A stretch of DNA of 64,000 nt from Leishmania infantum JPCM5 (GCF_000002875.2 NC_009403.2:475001-539000), one strand, 5' to 3'; numbered from the stretch's first letter, positions 51,348 through 61,694 are shown. Notes: generated by a model not told the origin, from the letters alone. Numbers and translations are program-made.

Positions 51348-54300
51348 AGGACAGCAGAGACTATATACTGCGTCTGTGGAGCCTGGCGGAGGACATGGTG
51401 ATACACAGCGGCAAGCCTCTACATGCGTTTCTTCTGCTGCACCACGTCTTGACAAAGCCACCCCCGTCGCTGCGGCGTGCGAGTGGAACGACGGCGGGCA
51501 AGCCTAGCATCAACAGTAGCGGTGTTGGAGCAAGCACGGTCACGCTGCCCACAGCAGCAACGTCCGAGGCTGCACTCCCACTGCACGTTACCGCCTTTGA
51601 TGCCGAGTGGAAGTGCGAAGAACTTGTCACGCGGCTGCGTGCGGCCGAGTATCTGCTGCTCGCGGACGTGCCTGCAGCACGCACAGCGGTGTCATCGGCG
51701 AGTACCGCCGCGCCGGCCGCATCGTCTCCGCGTACGCTCAGCTGCACCGCCGGCCTGGAGGCGCTAGAGCTGGCGGAGCAGGTGCTGGCGCCGGTCTTCG
51801 CAACGACATCTCTCTCGGTGTCGACTGACACTGTCCCCGGAGCCGCGCCGCCGCCGCCGCCGTATCAGCAGGCGTCTTCCACCGCGTCTTGGTGGCATCG
51901 AAGGTGTCGTGCTTCCAAAGACTCTGCAGGAGGTGGCGACAAGAGCAGAGGCAGCTGCAGCGCTTCGTACTCCCTCGATGACGTGCTGCGAGAGGTGGCG
52001 GACGTGAGCCGAAGCTCCGCCTCCGCGGCTGCCCGCTCGTCCTCTGATTCATTGGGGGCGAGCATTGACGGCACCGGCGCGGGGGTACAGTCGCGGGTGG
52101 CGAGCATGTATTTCCTCAATCATGCTACCGTCACAGCCCTGGCCTGGCCGCTCTCCAGCTTCACGCTGGCCTGGCCGATGCGTGAAGCAGCTGGGGATGG
52201 TGCAGACAGGTCCCACCGTGCAAGCGGGGACGGCGAGCAGCACCTCCGTTTTGGGCCGGCCAGTGAAACCATAACCATCTCGGTCTCGCTGGTCGTACGC
52301 GCGCATGTGCTGCAGGCCTTCATATGTCACCGACGCGCTCAGCACAAACGCGCTCTACAGTGTCTGGCGGAGGCGCGGCAGTGGATCGCGCAGCAGTATA
52401 CCGATGCCGCGCGTGCGCGAACCGTGCGACTCTTGTGGGAAGACCTTCAAGAGCGCTGGGCGCCCCCCAGTCCGCCACCGCCGCAGCAGCAGCAGCAGTC
52501 GTCCGGCACGTCTTCATCGTCGTCAGCGACTGCCATCTCCGCAGCCCAGCTGCCTCCCCTGCCGGCCTTTTATCGGCTAATCGAGCGTTTGATTGCGGAG
52601 GAGGGCCGTTCCTGCGCTGCCATGGTGCAGGTGGAGGAGTGCAAGGTGCACTACGCGATCCTGCAGGCGTGTGGCTCGCTGCCGCCACCGCCTCCGCTGC
52701 CGGTGCGAACCTCCTCGATTGCCGTGACAACCACCTTAGCCGATGCCAGCGCCCAGATGCAGGCACACGCCGCAGACCTGCGCCTGCATTACCGCCGCTA
52801 TCAAGAGAGTCTCCAGCTTCTGCATGTTTTATCTCGGGCTTACATGACGGTGGTGCGGTGGATAGAAGAGGAGGCGCAGGGAGACGTGATGACGGCTACT
52901 GCGGCAGAAGCGCCGCCTCCGAACGGAAGCATGGACGTGCCGGAGCAAGGCGTGGCGTGGCGTGAGGCGCTGCGGTGCGTTCGGAGTCAACTGAGCCCGT
53001 TCTGCCTCTGCGCGCTGCAGTACACCTGCAACCGTGCTACTCCAGTGGCACCGCGCGGCCTCGCCACGGACACCGCGGCCACGACAACGACCGCCGACGT
53101 CTCTCCGTGCTACGCGCTCGGCTTCGATGTCCGGCTGGCCGCGGAGGTTCTGGGCCTGTACCACTGCCTCAGCTACGTGTACCTGCTCTACCAGCAGTCT
53201 GCCGCGGCATCGACGCTGCAGCCGCTTTCCGCGAAGCATCACGAATCGCTCTCCGTCGTTGAGCTTATGGCACGAGGCACCGGCGGCGGCGGTTGCAGCG
53301 GGCAACAATCGTGCAACGGCAGCGCTATGGAGGAGCGCACGAAGGACAGGCATGCGAGTCGAGGAGACGACACGTTTGAGGCGACCAAGGAGGAGGTGGC
53401 GTTCCTGCGGCGCTACCGCAGCGACCCGGCCTACGTGGCGCTCTTCGGCGATCACCAAATCCGTCCTCAAGCACGGCAAACGCTCTCCTCCTTGGACGCG
53501 GCACTCGACACGGACGCCGCAGACGACGCAGACGTACTCGCCATCACTCGCGATTTGGTGCACAGCGCGGTGGAGCACGCTAAGATCAACGCGTTCGTCT
53601 TCGGTCAATGGCGTTTGGGTGACGCCGCCGTAACCGCGACGTTGCGCGCTCCATCTTCCACCAGTGCGAACGTGAAGGGGGAGAAGCGACTGAAGACGGA
53701 GAGCGCTCATAACGACGAGACCGGTGGTGCACGCGATCAGTGCGAAGGGGTACAGGTCGCTCCACTCCTTCGTTGGTGCGCACCGAAAGATGCTGAAGCA
53801 AGCACAGCACCTGCCACCGCGCACGAAGCCGCACTGTTGTGGTGCCTGGTGGAGTTGGGCCTACGGGATAACTATCCCTTCGTCATTCGATTCCTGCGGG
53901 AGCTGAGCGGCGCCCTGTCACGAGTGACCGGCATCACGTATGCCTCTGGCGAAGGTGCGGCAGATTGCGTGGCCGCGCCGCCTCAGCTACCCGAAGAAGC
54001 TGCCGAAGGCGAAGTCGGCGTAGGTGACGCTCTGCCAACGTGCCCTCGCCCTGAGGGGGCATCCCTGCCGGGCATCCGAAAGCACAGCCGCTCGCCGTCG
54101 CCATCGCCGATGCCTCTGATGCATCGAGCGTCCCATGGGGCCACGTCACGTCTGCAGCCGCCGCCTTCAGGCAACTGGGTGTTTCCTGGCTTCCGCCGAG
54201 CCTTGCAGCTCTACCTAGAGCTTGTGACGGTGCTCATGCGATCAGCCGCCACCATGCATGCCACTTCATCCACCGCCGCCACTGGCGCCGAGGAGCCGCA

Positions 54301-56716
54301 AAGTGCAGCGGCCTTCTCCTCCACAGCGACGTCATCTACGGCACCATCGATCCCCATCCTGCGACTTGGCTTGCACGATGCGGAGCAGCTCATGGCGCAA
54401 GTCCTCTTCACCGTCGACGCCGAAATGTTGCACCTGACAGGCAATACGTGGGGCATTGCTTCTGGCGCTAGTGCGCGGGAAGGCGGCTGCACACGCGTCA
54501 CCGGTGCCACGGACTACCGAAACCGGAACGGAAAGGGCACCAGCAGTGGCGACATTAGCCTATCTCACCTTAGGCAACGCTTCCTGCTGGCTGATCAGCT
54601 GCAGTGCTCCGCCCCGGCGCAACTTCGCGGGCTGGTACAGATCAAGGCGGCGGCGCTGGTCACCATGGCGCGCCACCACCTCACGCAGCTGTCTCTCGTG
54701 CGAGCTGTGCATTACCTCCGCGAGGGGCAGCAGTTTGCTCGCGTTTTCCATCGGCAGGCAAAGCTGACGCTGGTGCCGGAGATGCACGTTCTGCTGGCGT
54801 GTCTTGCGACGTGCATGAGCCTGCGGCGGCTCCCAGACCTCCCAGAGCCGGCGGTAAAGAAGGGAAGAAGAAGCGAAGGCAGGGGCCACTCCGTGAGCAG
54901 CGGGGACGGGGAGGCGGCCACTGACGTGGCACTCGGCACCGCGCATGATGCGCTGTACGCCTCTGCGCAGGGCTGGATCTCGGCGGAGCGAGCCACGTCC
55001 ATTCACGCCGGCAGTGACGATGGCGCAGCGCCCCACGAGCCGCACTCGCTGAGCGGGCACCACAGCAGCCACGTCGGCAACGGCACCGGCGCCGCGGCCT
55101 TTGCTGTTCCCCCGCGAGAGGAGTCCACGGTGGCGCAGGACGTTGGGCTGCCGTACCTGCACCTGCTCGCCGCTGAGCGTGCCGCCTGCACCACCTTGCA
55201 CACCCCACCATCTCTCTCCCTACTCCTCTATATCTTGAAGGCATGGACTGTCTTTCATCTCGTGACCGCAGGCGAAGAGCTAGTCTGGTCGGACGTGGGC
55301 TGCAACGTCTCCTCACTGCTCACGACGCCACCGCACGCCCCGACGCCGCTGCAGCAGCAGCAGTCGATACGCCAGATGAATGGGTCACCATCGATGTCGG
55401 CAGCCGTCCCGCGATCACTGGCGCTGAAACCAGCGTCACCGTCACCGCCTTTTCTGCCGCTTCCCTCACCTTCTCACGCCACCACGACGCTCAACACCAC
55501 AGTTGAGGATCAGCAGCGTCGCGTGGCGCGACTCGACAGTCTAACATCGACACCAACCAGCACCCCGACTCTGCGCAGCCGACACGCCACGGTGCCGACG
55601 GAGATGCACCGCATTCAGCTTGAGCCTGCCATAATGTCGGCGGCCACCGCCCGAGCGACAGTGCAAGCGGTAAAAGGCGAGGGCAATGACGACGAGGGCT
55701 GCGGAGTGGGACGCGCCGCCACGGGTGTCGCGTACGTGAATGCAAAGGGGGCCAACGATGGCAGTGCCGACGGGAAGGTCACTCACAGTCTTCAGAGCCG
55801 CGGCAGCAGCGGCGTCGACAAGAGTAGTGCCGTGAATTCAGAGAGCGGCATTGGCGGTACGCATGTACGAGGCATCTGCACAAGCTTTCGCGGCGCCTCA
55901 GCCATGGCCGCAACGGCTTCATGTCCCGCGGGTGCGCACGTGAGAGCACTCCCGCACACGCAGAGGCACCGCGCCGGTGATGTGCTGCAACGCATGATGG
56001 CCGTCCTCCTCGACCACTACGAGACGCATGGCGTTTACGCGGCGCCCATAACGGCAGCAGCGCCCTCGCTCTCCACAGAAGCTGAGAGGGCTACCCTTCA
56101 GCAAGTTCCTGCCGCTGCGTGGACGCCGCAAAACGTCGCTCTCTTCCGCCTCCTTCGCGGGGCGGTGCTGCTGTGCGAAAACAAAGACGAGCCGGCAGCG
56201 GCGCGGGAGCTGAAAGAAGCCACACACATTGCGAAGCGGCATCTCGGCGTCCTTCACCCGTACGTGGCCGATGGGCTGGCGCTGCTGGCGAGCGCGTACG
56301 CTTCGCTCGATGTGGACGCTGTGCCGAGCGGCGATAGCCATAGTCACGGTGAGCCCTCCGGCTCCGCCACCTCACCGTCGCCACAGCAGGTGACGGGAGG
56401 CGCAGCTCGAACACGGAAGGTAGCGGTGCAGGTCGCCATGCGCTGCAGCTGCATGGCGCTGGCCTCCCTCTACGCAACGTCGGCGGCCAACGGCAGCGAT
56501 AGCGTCGATGCTGCTGGAACGACGACGGCACAGCAGCAGCAGCAGCAGACGGCGCCCTTATCCACCATAGGAGCACGTCTTCAGGAGTGGTGGGGCAGCC
56601 AAGTCCTCCACGGCTTGTGTGGCAGCGGCAGCGGTGGGTACAATGCAAATGCGGTTCAGCATCTGCGGCTTCTGTTCGGTTGGCTCCCGGGGTCGGCAGA
56701 GTACTGCTTCTCGTAA
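51344..56716 (+). CDS. TPR-like protein, 1790 aa; possible SCC4/MAU2 relative
   Basis: Function not established. Helical repeat segments are visible at ~1-115 (LRLWSLAEDMVIHSGKPLHAFLLLHHVL... RLRAAEYLLLADVPAARTAV), ~315-350 (AHVLQAFICHRRAQHKRALQCLAEAR), ~1092-1162 (KAAALVTMARHHLTQLSLVRAVHYL) and ~1599-1655. The last reads ARELKEATHIAKRHLGVLHPYVADGLALLASAY, the pattern of a kinesin-light-chain-type TPR. Long Ser/Ala/Gly linkers separate them. The N-terminal layout (LAE, a collection helix ending in a Pro-rich loop, then a leucine-rich second helix) recalls cohesin-loader SCC4/MAU2 proteins, but this is a weak resemblance. The start is the ATG at 51344, overlapped by a short upstream ORF. Confidence 0.83.
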   Translation: MKDSRDYILRLWSLAEDMVIHSGKPLHAFLLLHHVLTKPPPSLRRASGTTAGKPSINSSGVGASTVTLPTAATSEAALPLHVTAFDAEWKCEELVTRLRAAEYLLLADVPAARTAVSSASTAAPAASSPRTLSCTAGLEALELAEQVLAPVFATTSLSVSTDTVPGAAPPPPPYQQASSTASWWHRRCRASKDSAGGGDKSRGSCSASYSLDDVLREVADVSRSSASAAARSSSDSLGASIDGTGAGVQSRVASMYFLNHATVTALAWPLSSFTLAWPMREAAGDGADRSHRASGDGEQHLRFGPASETITISVSLVVRAHVLQAFICHRRAQHKRALQCLAEARQWIAQQYTDAARARTVRLLWEDLQERWAPPSPPPPQQQQQSSGTSSSSSATAISAAQLPPLPAFYRLIERLIAEEGRSCAAMVQVEECKVHYAILQACGSLPPPPPLPVRTSSIAVTTTLADASAQMQAHAADLRLHYRRYQESLQLLHVLSRAYMTVVRWIEEEAQGDVMTATAAEAPPPNGSMDVPEQGVAWREALRCVRSQLSPFCLCALQYTCNRATPVAPRGLATDTAATTTTADVSPCYALGFDVRLAAEVLGLYHCLSYVYLLYQQSAAASTLQPLSAKHHESLSVVELMARGTGGGGCSGQQSCNGSAMEERTKDRHASRGDDTFEATKEEVAFLRRYRSDPAYVALFGDHQIRPQARQTLSSLDAALDTDAADDADVLAITRDLVHSAVEHAKINAFVFGQWRLGDAAVTATLRAPSSTSANVKGEKRLKTESAHNDETGGARDQCEGVQVAPLLRWCAPKDAEASTAPATAHEAALLWCLVELGLRDNYPFVIRFLRELSGALSRVTGITYASGEGAADCVAAPPQLPEEAAEGEVGVGDALPTCPRPEGASLPGIRKHSRSPSPSPMPLMHRASHGATSRLQPPPSGNWVFPGFRRALQLYLELVTVLMRSAATMHATSSTAATGAEEPQSAAAFSSTATSSTAPSIPILRLGLHDAEQLMAQVLFTVDAEMLHLTGNTWGIASGASAREGGCTRVTGATDYRNRNGKGTSSGDISLSHLRQRFLLADQLQCSAPAQLRGLVQIKAAALVTMARHHLTQLSLVRAVHYLREGQQFARVFHRQAKLTLVPEMHVLLACLATCMSLRRLPDLPEPAVKKGRRSEGRGHSVSSGDGEAATDVALGTAHDALYASAQGWISAERATSIHAGSDDGAAPHEPHSLSGHHSSHVGNGTGAAAFAVPPREESTVAQDVGLPYLHLLAAERAACTTLHTPPSLSLLLYILKAWTVFHLVTAGEELVWSDVGCNVSSLLTTPPHAPTPLQQQQSIRQMNGSPSMSAAVPRSLALKPASPSPPFLPLPSPSHATTTLNTTVEDQQRRVARLDSLTSTPTSTPTLRSRHATVPTEMHRIQLEPAIMSAATARATVQAVKGEGNDDEGCGVGRAATGVAYVNAKGANDGSADGKVTHSLQSRGSSGVDKSSAVNSESGIGGTHVRGICTSFRGASAMAATASCPAGAHVRALPHTQRHRAGDVLQRMMAVLLDHYETHGVYAAPITAAAPSLSTEAERATLQQVPAAAWTPQNVALFRLLRGAVLLCENKDEPAAARELKEATHIAKRHLGVLHPYVADGLALLASAYASLDVDAVPSGDSHSHGEPSGSATSPSPQQVTGGAARTRKVAVQVAMRCSCMALASLYATSAANGSDSVDAAGTTTAQQQQQQTAPLSTIGARLQEWWGSQVLHGLCGSGSGGYNANAVQHLRLLFGWLPGSAEYCFS

Positions 56717-57908
56717 AAATAGCTGTCTGCGAACGGGCCACGCACGCTCACCCACTCACGTACGTCTCCGACACCGATCTTGTGAGTTGATCCTGTCACT
56801 CTCCGGCAGCATTGATCACTCTGCAGTTGTATATGTATATGTGTGTGTCTGTGGAATGCCGTCTGCGTTCACTCGCAGCGACTCACCTACGCGTGCATGC
56901 GCAAGTCTGCGCCAGGGCCAGCGCTGACTGATAGCCTCGATGGTTCTCTCCCCCCCCTTGCTTCCCTCTTATCTTTGATGTGTTTCTCTCCTTGAGTCGC
57001 CCTTGATCCACTCGTCGCAGTGCGGGTGCTGCTGTAGTCGTTATTGTTGCTCTTGTGGTCGCCTCAGCAGCGGCAGCAGCGGCAGCAGCAGGGCGGGCAC
57101 GCAAGAAGCGGAAAGACACCAAGAGGTCAGGGGCATCGGGTACGTCTGCTTGTTTCGTTGGTTGCGGCCGGACCCCACCCCCCTCCCCACACACGCCGCC
57201 CTCTATTCTCTCTCTCCTCACTGTTTAGACAAGGAAAAGCACATCAAGATAGATGATTTCGAAAAACCAAGCTCAACAATGCAAAGACGACAAGCTCTTC
57301 CCGCCTCCCCCCCTCCAACCTGTGTATGTGTATGTGTATGTGTATGTGGGGGGGGGGGGGGCGGGAGGCGGGTACGTTCGCTGCATCACTTGGCTGGTGG
57401 TCGTCGTGCACACACACACACAAAACCACCTACCCACCCACCCACCCACCCACCCTCCTCGCCCTCACAAGCTGAAGTGCACGGAGTGGGGAGGGCTTGT
57501 TTTTGCCAGCGAGAACGCCGTCGATCCCCCATGTCGTGCTTTTTGTGCTTTCCTCTCACTGCACACCTGACTCACCCCCCTCACCCCTCCCACCACCAAC
57601 ACGAACGCCATCGTCACCACCCCTCACCTTTATAAACAGGCATGCACGCACATCCCAATCTCAGCCCTTCTCCGACAGGGTCCGCGCGCGTTTCTTTGTC
57701 TTTTGTCTCGCCCCTCCGCCACATATATACACACACCCTTTTCCACCTATCTGTGGGCGGGCACCTGTAGCCATCTCATACCTTGTGCTAATTAGCGCAC
57801 ACTCGCATCAGCTCTCGTTCTCTTCATCTTCGAACACACAAACGCTTCCGCCGTCAACACTCCCTCCCTCCCACCACTCTCCTATCATTGAAGGAACGCG
57901 CGGGCACA
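56717..57908. other. Spacer with G-run and microsatellites, no gene
   Basis: Contains four TGTATG-type units at 57321-57347, a G14 run at 57348-57361 followed by GGG clusters, (CA)n near 57410-57423, and CCCA units at 57430-57455. Pyrimidine tracts dominate 57570-57880. No gene was recognised. Confidence 0.65.
57812..57893 (+). promoter_or_regulatory. Predicted spliced-leader acceptor for PEX12
   Basis: T/C tract at 57812-57830 and a second C/T tract at 57859-57885; the first AG after both is 57892-57893, leaving a 15-nt 5' UTR before the ATG at 57909. Confidence 0.5.
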
Positions 57909-59294
57909 ATGTTCGAGAGCAACCTCCTCTCGCAGATCAACACCTCGTCACCGCTGCCAACAGTGGTCGAGGTGCAGTTCACCACCAGCATCAACCAGAC
58001 CCTCTACAAGGCATTCCAGTTTGCTCACACGCTGCTCGCGGAGAAGAGTGACCGGGCGGCTGTGCTGCTGCCGTGGAGTGATGAGATATACTTGGCTTTG
58101 TCGGGAATGATGGAGCGGCTGATGCTGGAGCACGCTGACACCACCTTCTCCGAGATGATATTTGCCCTGCGTCGCGCGGAGGTGGACGGGCCGCTCGCCG
58201 CTGCCCCACCACTCTCCTCGTCATCCGCCGCCGCGTCTGGGCCATCTTCGCCAGGGCTGCGGCCTGGTGCGCGTGGTCGGTACCTTCGCTGGCTGCTGCT
58301 GGGGCCACCGCCGGTGACCACTCCGGAAGAGCGCGCCATGAACTTCATCAACGACGGTGTCTCCTCACAGCTGCGCGTTCACGCCAGCGCACCGGCAGAC
58401 GCCGCCGTCGCGGCGATCGTGTCGCCGGATATGGCGACGCCCACGCCGCTCATGGATGCCGGCGCCACAGACTCGACGGCGGCGGTGGGGAGCGCGGCGG
58501 ACGCCGCGGCGCTCTCGCAGCTGAAGTCCGTCGAGCTTCTCAAGGCTGAGCACGCTCCGTACGGCTACCTGCGCTTCAAGACGCTTAGCCGTCGCAACAA
58601 GGTCATCTCTCTCCTCCTCTTGACGCTCAAGCCGTACCTGGAACGAAAGGCGGAGCAGTGGTACGTGCGCAGCACCGACACCTCCGTCGACGCCGTCGCC
58701 ATGCGGAACGCGTATGCTTACCGCTACCCGCACCGAGCGGCCCTCTTGCACTTCCTCGCGAAGTACGTCTACCCCATCTACCACGTCATGAAGCAGGGGT
58801 CACGGTTCCTGTACATGATGTGCTTCCTGCTGGAGATGACGCCCTACACGTCGCCGCTGCATCGCGTCTTCGGCATCGCGCTGCGCCGGAGTACCCTCGA
58901 GGACTCGCTTGCGACGGGCCCCCGTGCGCAGCGCGCGCTGCTTGTCGCGCGCGTCGTGCTGATTCTCGTCTTCTGCGGCTTCCGGCTGCTAGACTTCACA
59001 CGGAACGCTGACGGGGCATCCTCGCCACGTCAGATCCGGGAAGAGGGGCTTCCGATTCCGCCGCCACCAGTGCTTGGCAGCGACGTGCCGCTGCCAGAGG
59101 ACCGAAGCAGCCTCCCGAAAGCTGGTGAGTGCCCCGTCTGCCGCAGACACGTTACGAACGCGGCGGTCTGTCTCATCAGCGGCATCGTGGGCTGCTACCC
59201 TTGCCTGCAAGGGTACGTGCAAGAGCAACGAGCGTGTCCTGTCACGCACCAGTCGATGGGGGTGGAGCAGATCCGCCGAGTTTTCGAGTGCTAA
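57909..59294 (+). CDS. PEX12: PEX12, peroxisomal/glycosomal RING peroxin
   Basis: 461 residues. The C-terminal RING-like domain is typical of PEX12: C408-x2-C411 and C429-x2-C432 form one zinc site, while the second site is degenerate (CPVTHQS at 443-449), as known for PEX12. The N-terminal Pex2/Pex12 region starts FESNLLSQI and contains FSEMIFALRR, LTLKPYLERKAEQWY and a hydrophobic segment at about 343-365 (LLVARVVLILVFCGFRLLDF) near the RING. PEX12 acts with PEX2 and PEX10 in the membrane ubiquitin-ligase complex that recycles the import receptor PEX5; in trypanosomatids this serves glycosomes. An Ala/Ser/Pro-rich insert lies near 95-215. The family is normally ~360-400 residues. The start follows the predicted acceptor. 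Confidence 0.92.
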   Translation: MFESNLLSQINTSSPLPTVVEVQFTTSINQTLYKAFQFAHTLLAEKSDRAAVLLPWSDEIYLALSGMMERLMLEHADTTFSEMIFALRRAEVDGPLAAAPPLSSSSAAASGPSSPGLRPGARGRYLRWLLLGPPPVTTPEERAMNFINDGVSSQLRVHASAPADAAVAAIVSPDMATPTPLMDAGATDSTAAVGSAADAAALSQLKSVELLKAEHAPYGYLRFKTLSRRNKVISLLLLTLKPYLERKAEQWYVRSTDTSVDAVAMRNAYAYRYPHRAALLHFLAKYVYPIYHVMKQGSRFLYMMCFLLEMTPYTSPLHRVFGIALRRSTLEDSLATGPRAQRALLVARVVLILVFCGFRLLDFTRNADGASSPRQIREEGLPIPPPPVLGSDVPLPEDRSSLPKAGECPVCRRHVTNAAVCLISGIVGCYPCLQGYVQEQRACPVTHQSMGVEQIRRVFEC

Positions 59295-60579
59295 GGTGCG
59301 GCGGTGCCTGAGAGAGAGGAAGAGGTGGCGCGCACGCAGGTGGGGGAAGAACAGGAGCGAGAAAGGGCTGAGCCGGGGAGAGAGCTCTAGGCGGCTGGCT
59401 CGCTGGTGTTTGCCTTTGGCCACGGGACAGATGTGTTGTGTGTGGCGATGTGCGCTCCTGTAGGGCTCATGTGTTTGTCGTAGAGGGGAGGGGAAGGTGG
59501 GGGCGAAGACGTGCCGTAGGCAGAAGCAGAGCTCGTCTGATGGCGCATGCCACCATCACGCCCTCCACCCATCTCCGTGTATGTCGGCGCTTCTCCTTCG
59601 TTATTCGCTGTGCTATTTGTGATCTCTCTTCAGCTTTTCCGTGTGTATCTCTTCGGTGCCGGATGGTTCCCTCTCCCCCCCCGCCTTTCTCTCTCTTTCG
59701 GTGGGCAAACGCTGGAGTCGCCACCCAACATCGACGTTGGCGCTGCGGAGCGTGCTCACTTTGCCCTTCTGTAGGTGTGCGCTATTCGATCAGCTTCTGT
59801 TGTGTGTCAGGGGATGGGCGGGGGGGGGGAGTACTGTTGAAGCGGACTCCTGCCGATGTTTGTCATTACGTTGCTGGAGCCTGCGCTGCGCCTGCACAGG
59901 CGCAGCTGTGTGTGTGTGTGTGTGTGTGAATGCATATTTGGATGGGAATGCGCGCCCCAGTAAAAAGGGAAGAGGCGTGTTTTGAGAGGCGCAGCTGCGC
60001 GTGCCAAGACATTACGCTCCTCCTTTTTCGCCTCAAAAAGCGTCCATCTTCCGCCACGAGCGCGCCAGCAAGCGGTTGCGCCGGCAACTGCCGCAGCAGC
60101 TCGCCCACCACGGCGAAGTCCCCGGGCGTCTTGGGCGAACGGTCCTGCCGACGAATCGCGTGACATGAAGCAACACACAGAAAACAAAAGGAGCTGTCGT
60201 GCAGCCTGTTAGGCTCCCCCGCATCATGCTGGGCACCCACGCGTGCGCGTATGTGTTCGTGTGCCGATACACCCAAGCATCACGCCCGCCTTGTGCCAGC
60301 GCCTTCGTTCGCGAGTGGAGGCGACCAACAGGACGGCTGTTACGCTACCCATGACTGCCGCTGCTCTCCCAGGACACTCACTCTCCGCTCAACCGCCTTC
60401 TATCACTCTGTTTTTTTTTTTTTTTCGGGACATATATACACTTATGCGGGCATCACTCTGCGTCTTTCATCTGCGCGTCGGCGCATCGACGACACTGGCA
60501 AAATGAGGTGGGGAAGCAACGCCGAGCTAGAGAAAAAAGGGCTTGGAACTCCTGCATTGAGGTTCGGCTGCCTTTGTCA
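59295..60579. other. Spacer, no gene seen
   Basis: Contains C/T-rich DNA, a G11 run near 59819-59830, (TG)n at 59908-59928, and a T15 tract at 60411-60425 that belongs to the next gene's acceptor. No coding or RNA gene was recognised. Confidence 0.65.
60408..60507 (+). promoter_or_regulatory. Predicted spliced-leader acceptor
   Basis: After a T15 tract the first AG is 60506-60507, inside the string ATGAGG. Using it destroys the ATG at 60503, and the next ATG is 60580, the chosen start. Confidence 0.5.
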
Positions 60580-61095
60580 ATGTCAACGATGGGAGGCATC
60601 AAGGGTGGCGTAGGCAGCTTCCTCCTCCGTCGTACAGCCGCGAAGAGCATCCGCCAGAAGCACTTCACCGGCCCGCAGTTCTACAAGCGCAAGACCTTCA
60701 ACTTCCCAATCGGTCACCATCAGCTTCACCGCCGCGTTGCCCCGGCTCTGCAGACTGGGTCACCGACACATCAGCGGGAGCATCAGCGCTACGCCCACCT
60801 TCCGGGAGATGCCCGCACACGGCCGAGCGAGGACTTCACCTTCTCCCGCTCGCCCTCGCCTCGCGACAGCGGACGGAGTCGGCAACGGGTAGACAAGGCC
60901 ATGTACGCCTGGGCGAAGCGTGGCTCACTGCAGCTCTACCAGATGGGTGGCAAGCGCGAGACCTTTGTGTGCTACAGGTGCGGCTACCCTGTGCGGAGCG
61001 CTCTCGTCGCCATCAAGGACGATAACTGGGATTACCGCATGTGTTACAACTGCTACACAAAGACCGTGGACACCGGAATGGAGAGAAACACGTAG
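60580..61095 (+). CDS. Four-cysteine zinc-ribbon-like protein, 171 aa
   Basis: Unknown family. C131-x2-C134-x20-C155-x2-C158 (FVCYRCGYPV ... RMCYNCYTK) is a clear four-Cys zinc-binding arrangement, with aromatic residues around each knuckle. The N-terminal 60 residues are basic and lack acidic residues (GSFLLRRTAAKSIRQKHF...), compatible with mitochondrial import or RNA binding. A Ser/Arg/Pro segment (FSRSPSPRDSGRSRQR) lies at 88-103. A second ATG at 60589 (MGG) is an alternative start. Such small zinc proteins are common in ribosome or RNA-processing complexes, but no specific role can be assigned. Confidence 0.82.
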   Translation: MSTMGGIKGGVGSFLLRRTAAKSIRQKHFTGPQFYKRKTFNFPIGHHQLHRRVAPALQTGSPTHQREHQRYAHLPGDARTRPSEDFTFSRSPSPRDSGRSRQRVDKAMYAWAKRGSLQLYQMGGKRETFVCYRCGYPVRSALVAIKDDNWDYRMCYNCYTKTVDTGMERNT

Positions 61096-61694
61096 GAGGG
61101 CTGACGCTTCTGGTGCGAGTCTGTGTGGTGGCTTTGTGCGCCGAGTGCCCCCACTCTCTTCCTCCGACTGTCTCATCACATACTCTAACCGACACGCTTC
61201 TGGATTACGTCTGAAAAGGCCTGCAGGACTTGCATGGAAAGCAGCATTCGCGGGTGCGCCGAACGTTCGCCTGTGCGCGAATGCCAATACCCTGCATGGC
61301 CTCTTGCGCACCTCCGTCCTGGTGCCCACGTACAGCTTCTTCCTCATCGACGACGGAGAGAGCGGGCGAGCGAGCCGGAGGAAAGTCGACAACGCATCTG
61401 CCGCGGTGACGGCTGCACAGTCGCTGGGAGGGTGTATGGCGGCATCAAAGTCGCCGATCGCCCCTCACTGTTGGTGTTGGCCCTCTCGGCGGGCGGCCGC
61501 TTTTTCTCTTGCCGACGGTCTCGTGATGATCTTCAGTGACCAGCCTTTCACTTATTCTTGTTTGTCCTCCTCTCGCCTCCCTCGTGAGTCGGTCATCACG
61601 CACACGCACACGCACACGCAACGGTTTGCGAAGCACCGAGAAAACACAAAAACGAAAGGAAGCCAGTTTTGGACCACAGCCTCCGACCCTCTCT
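61096..61694. other. Short spacer, no gene seen
   Basis: 599 bp. A T/C tract at 61551-61583 is followed by its first AG at 61587-61588; the following 106 nt contain (CA)n and no ATG before 61695. Nothing else was recognised. Confidence 0.65.
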
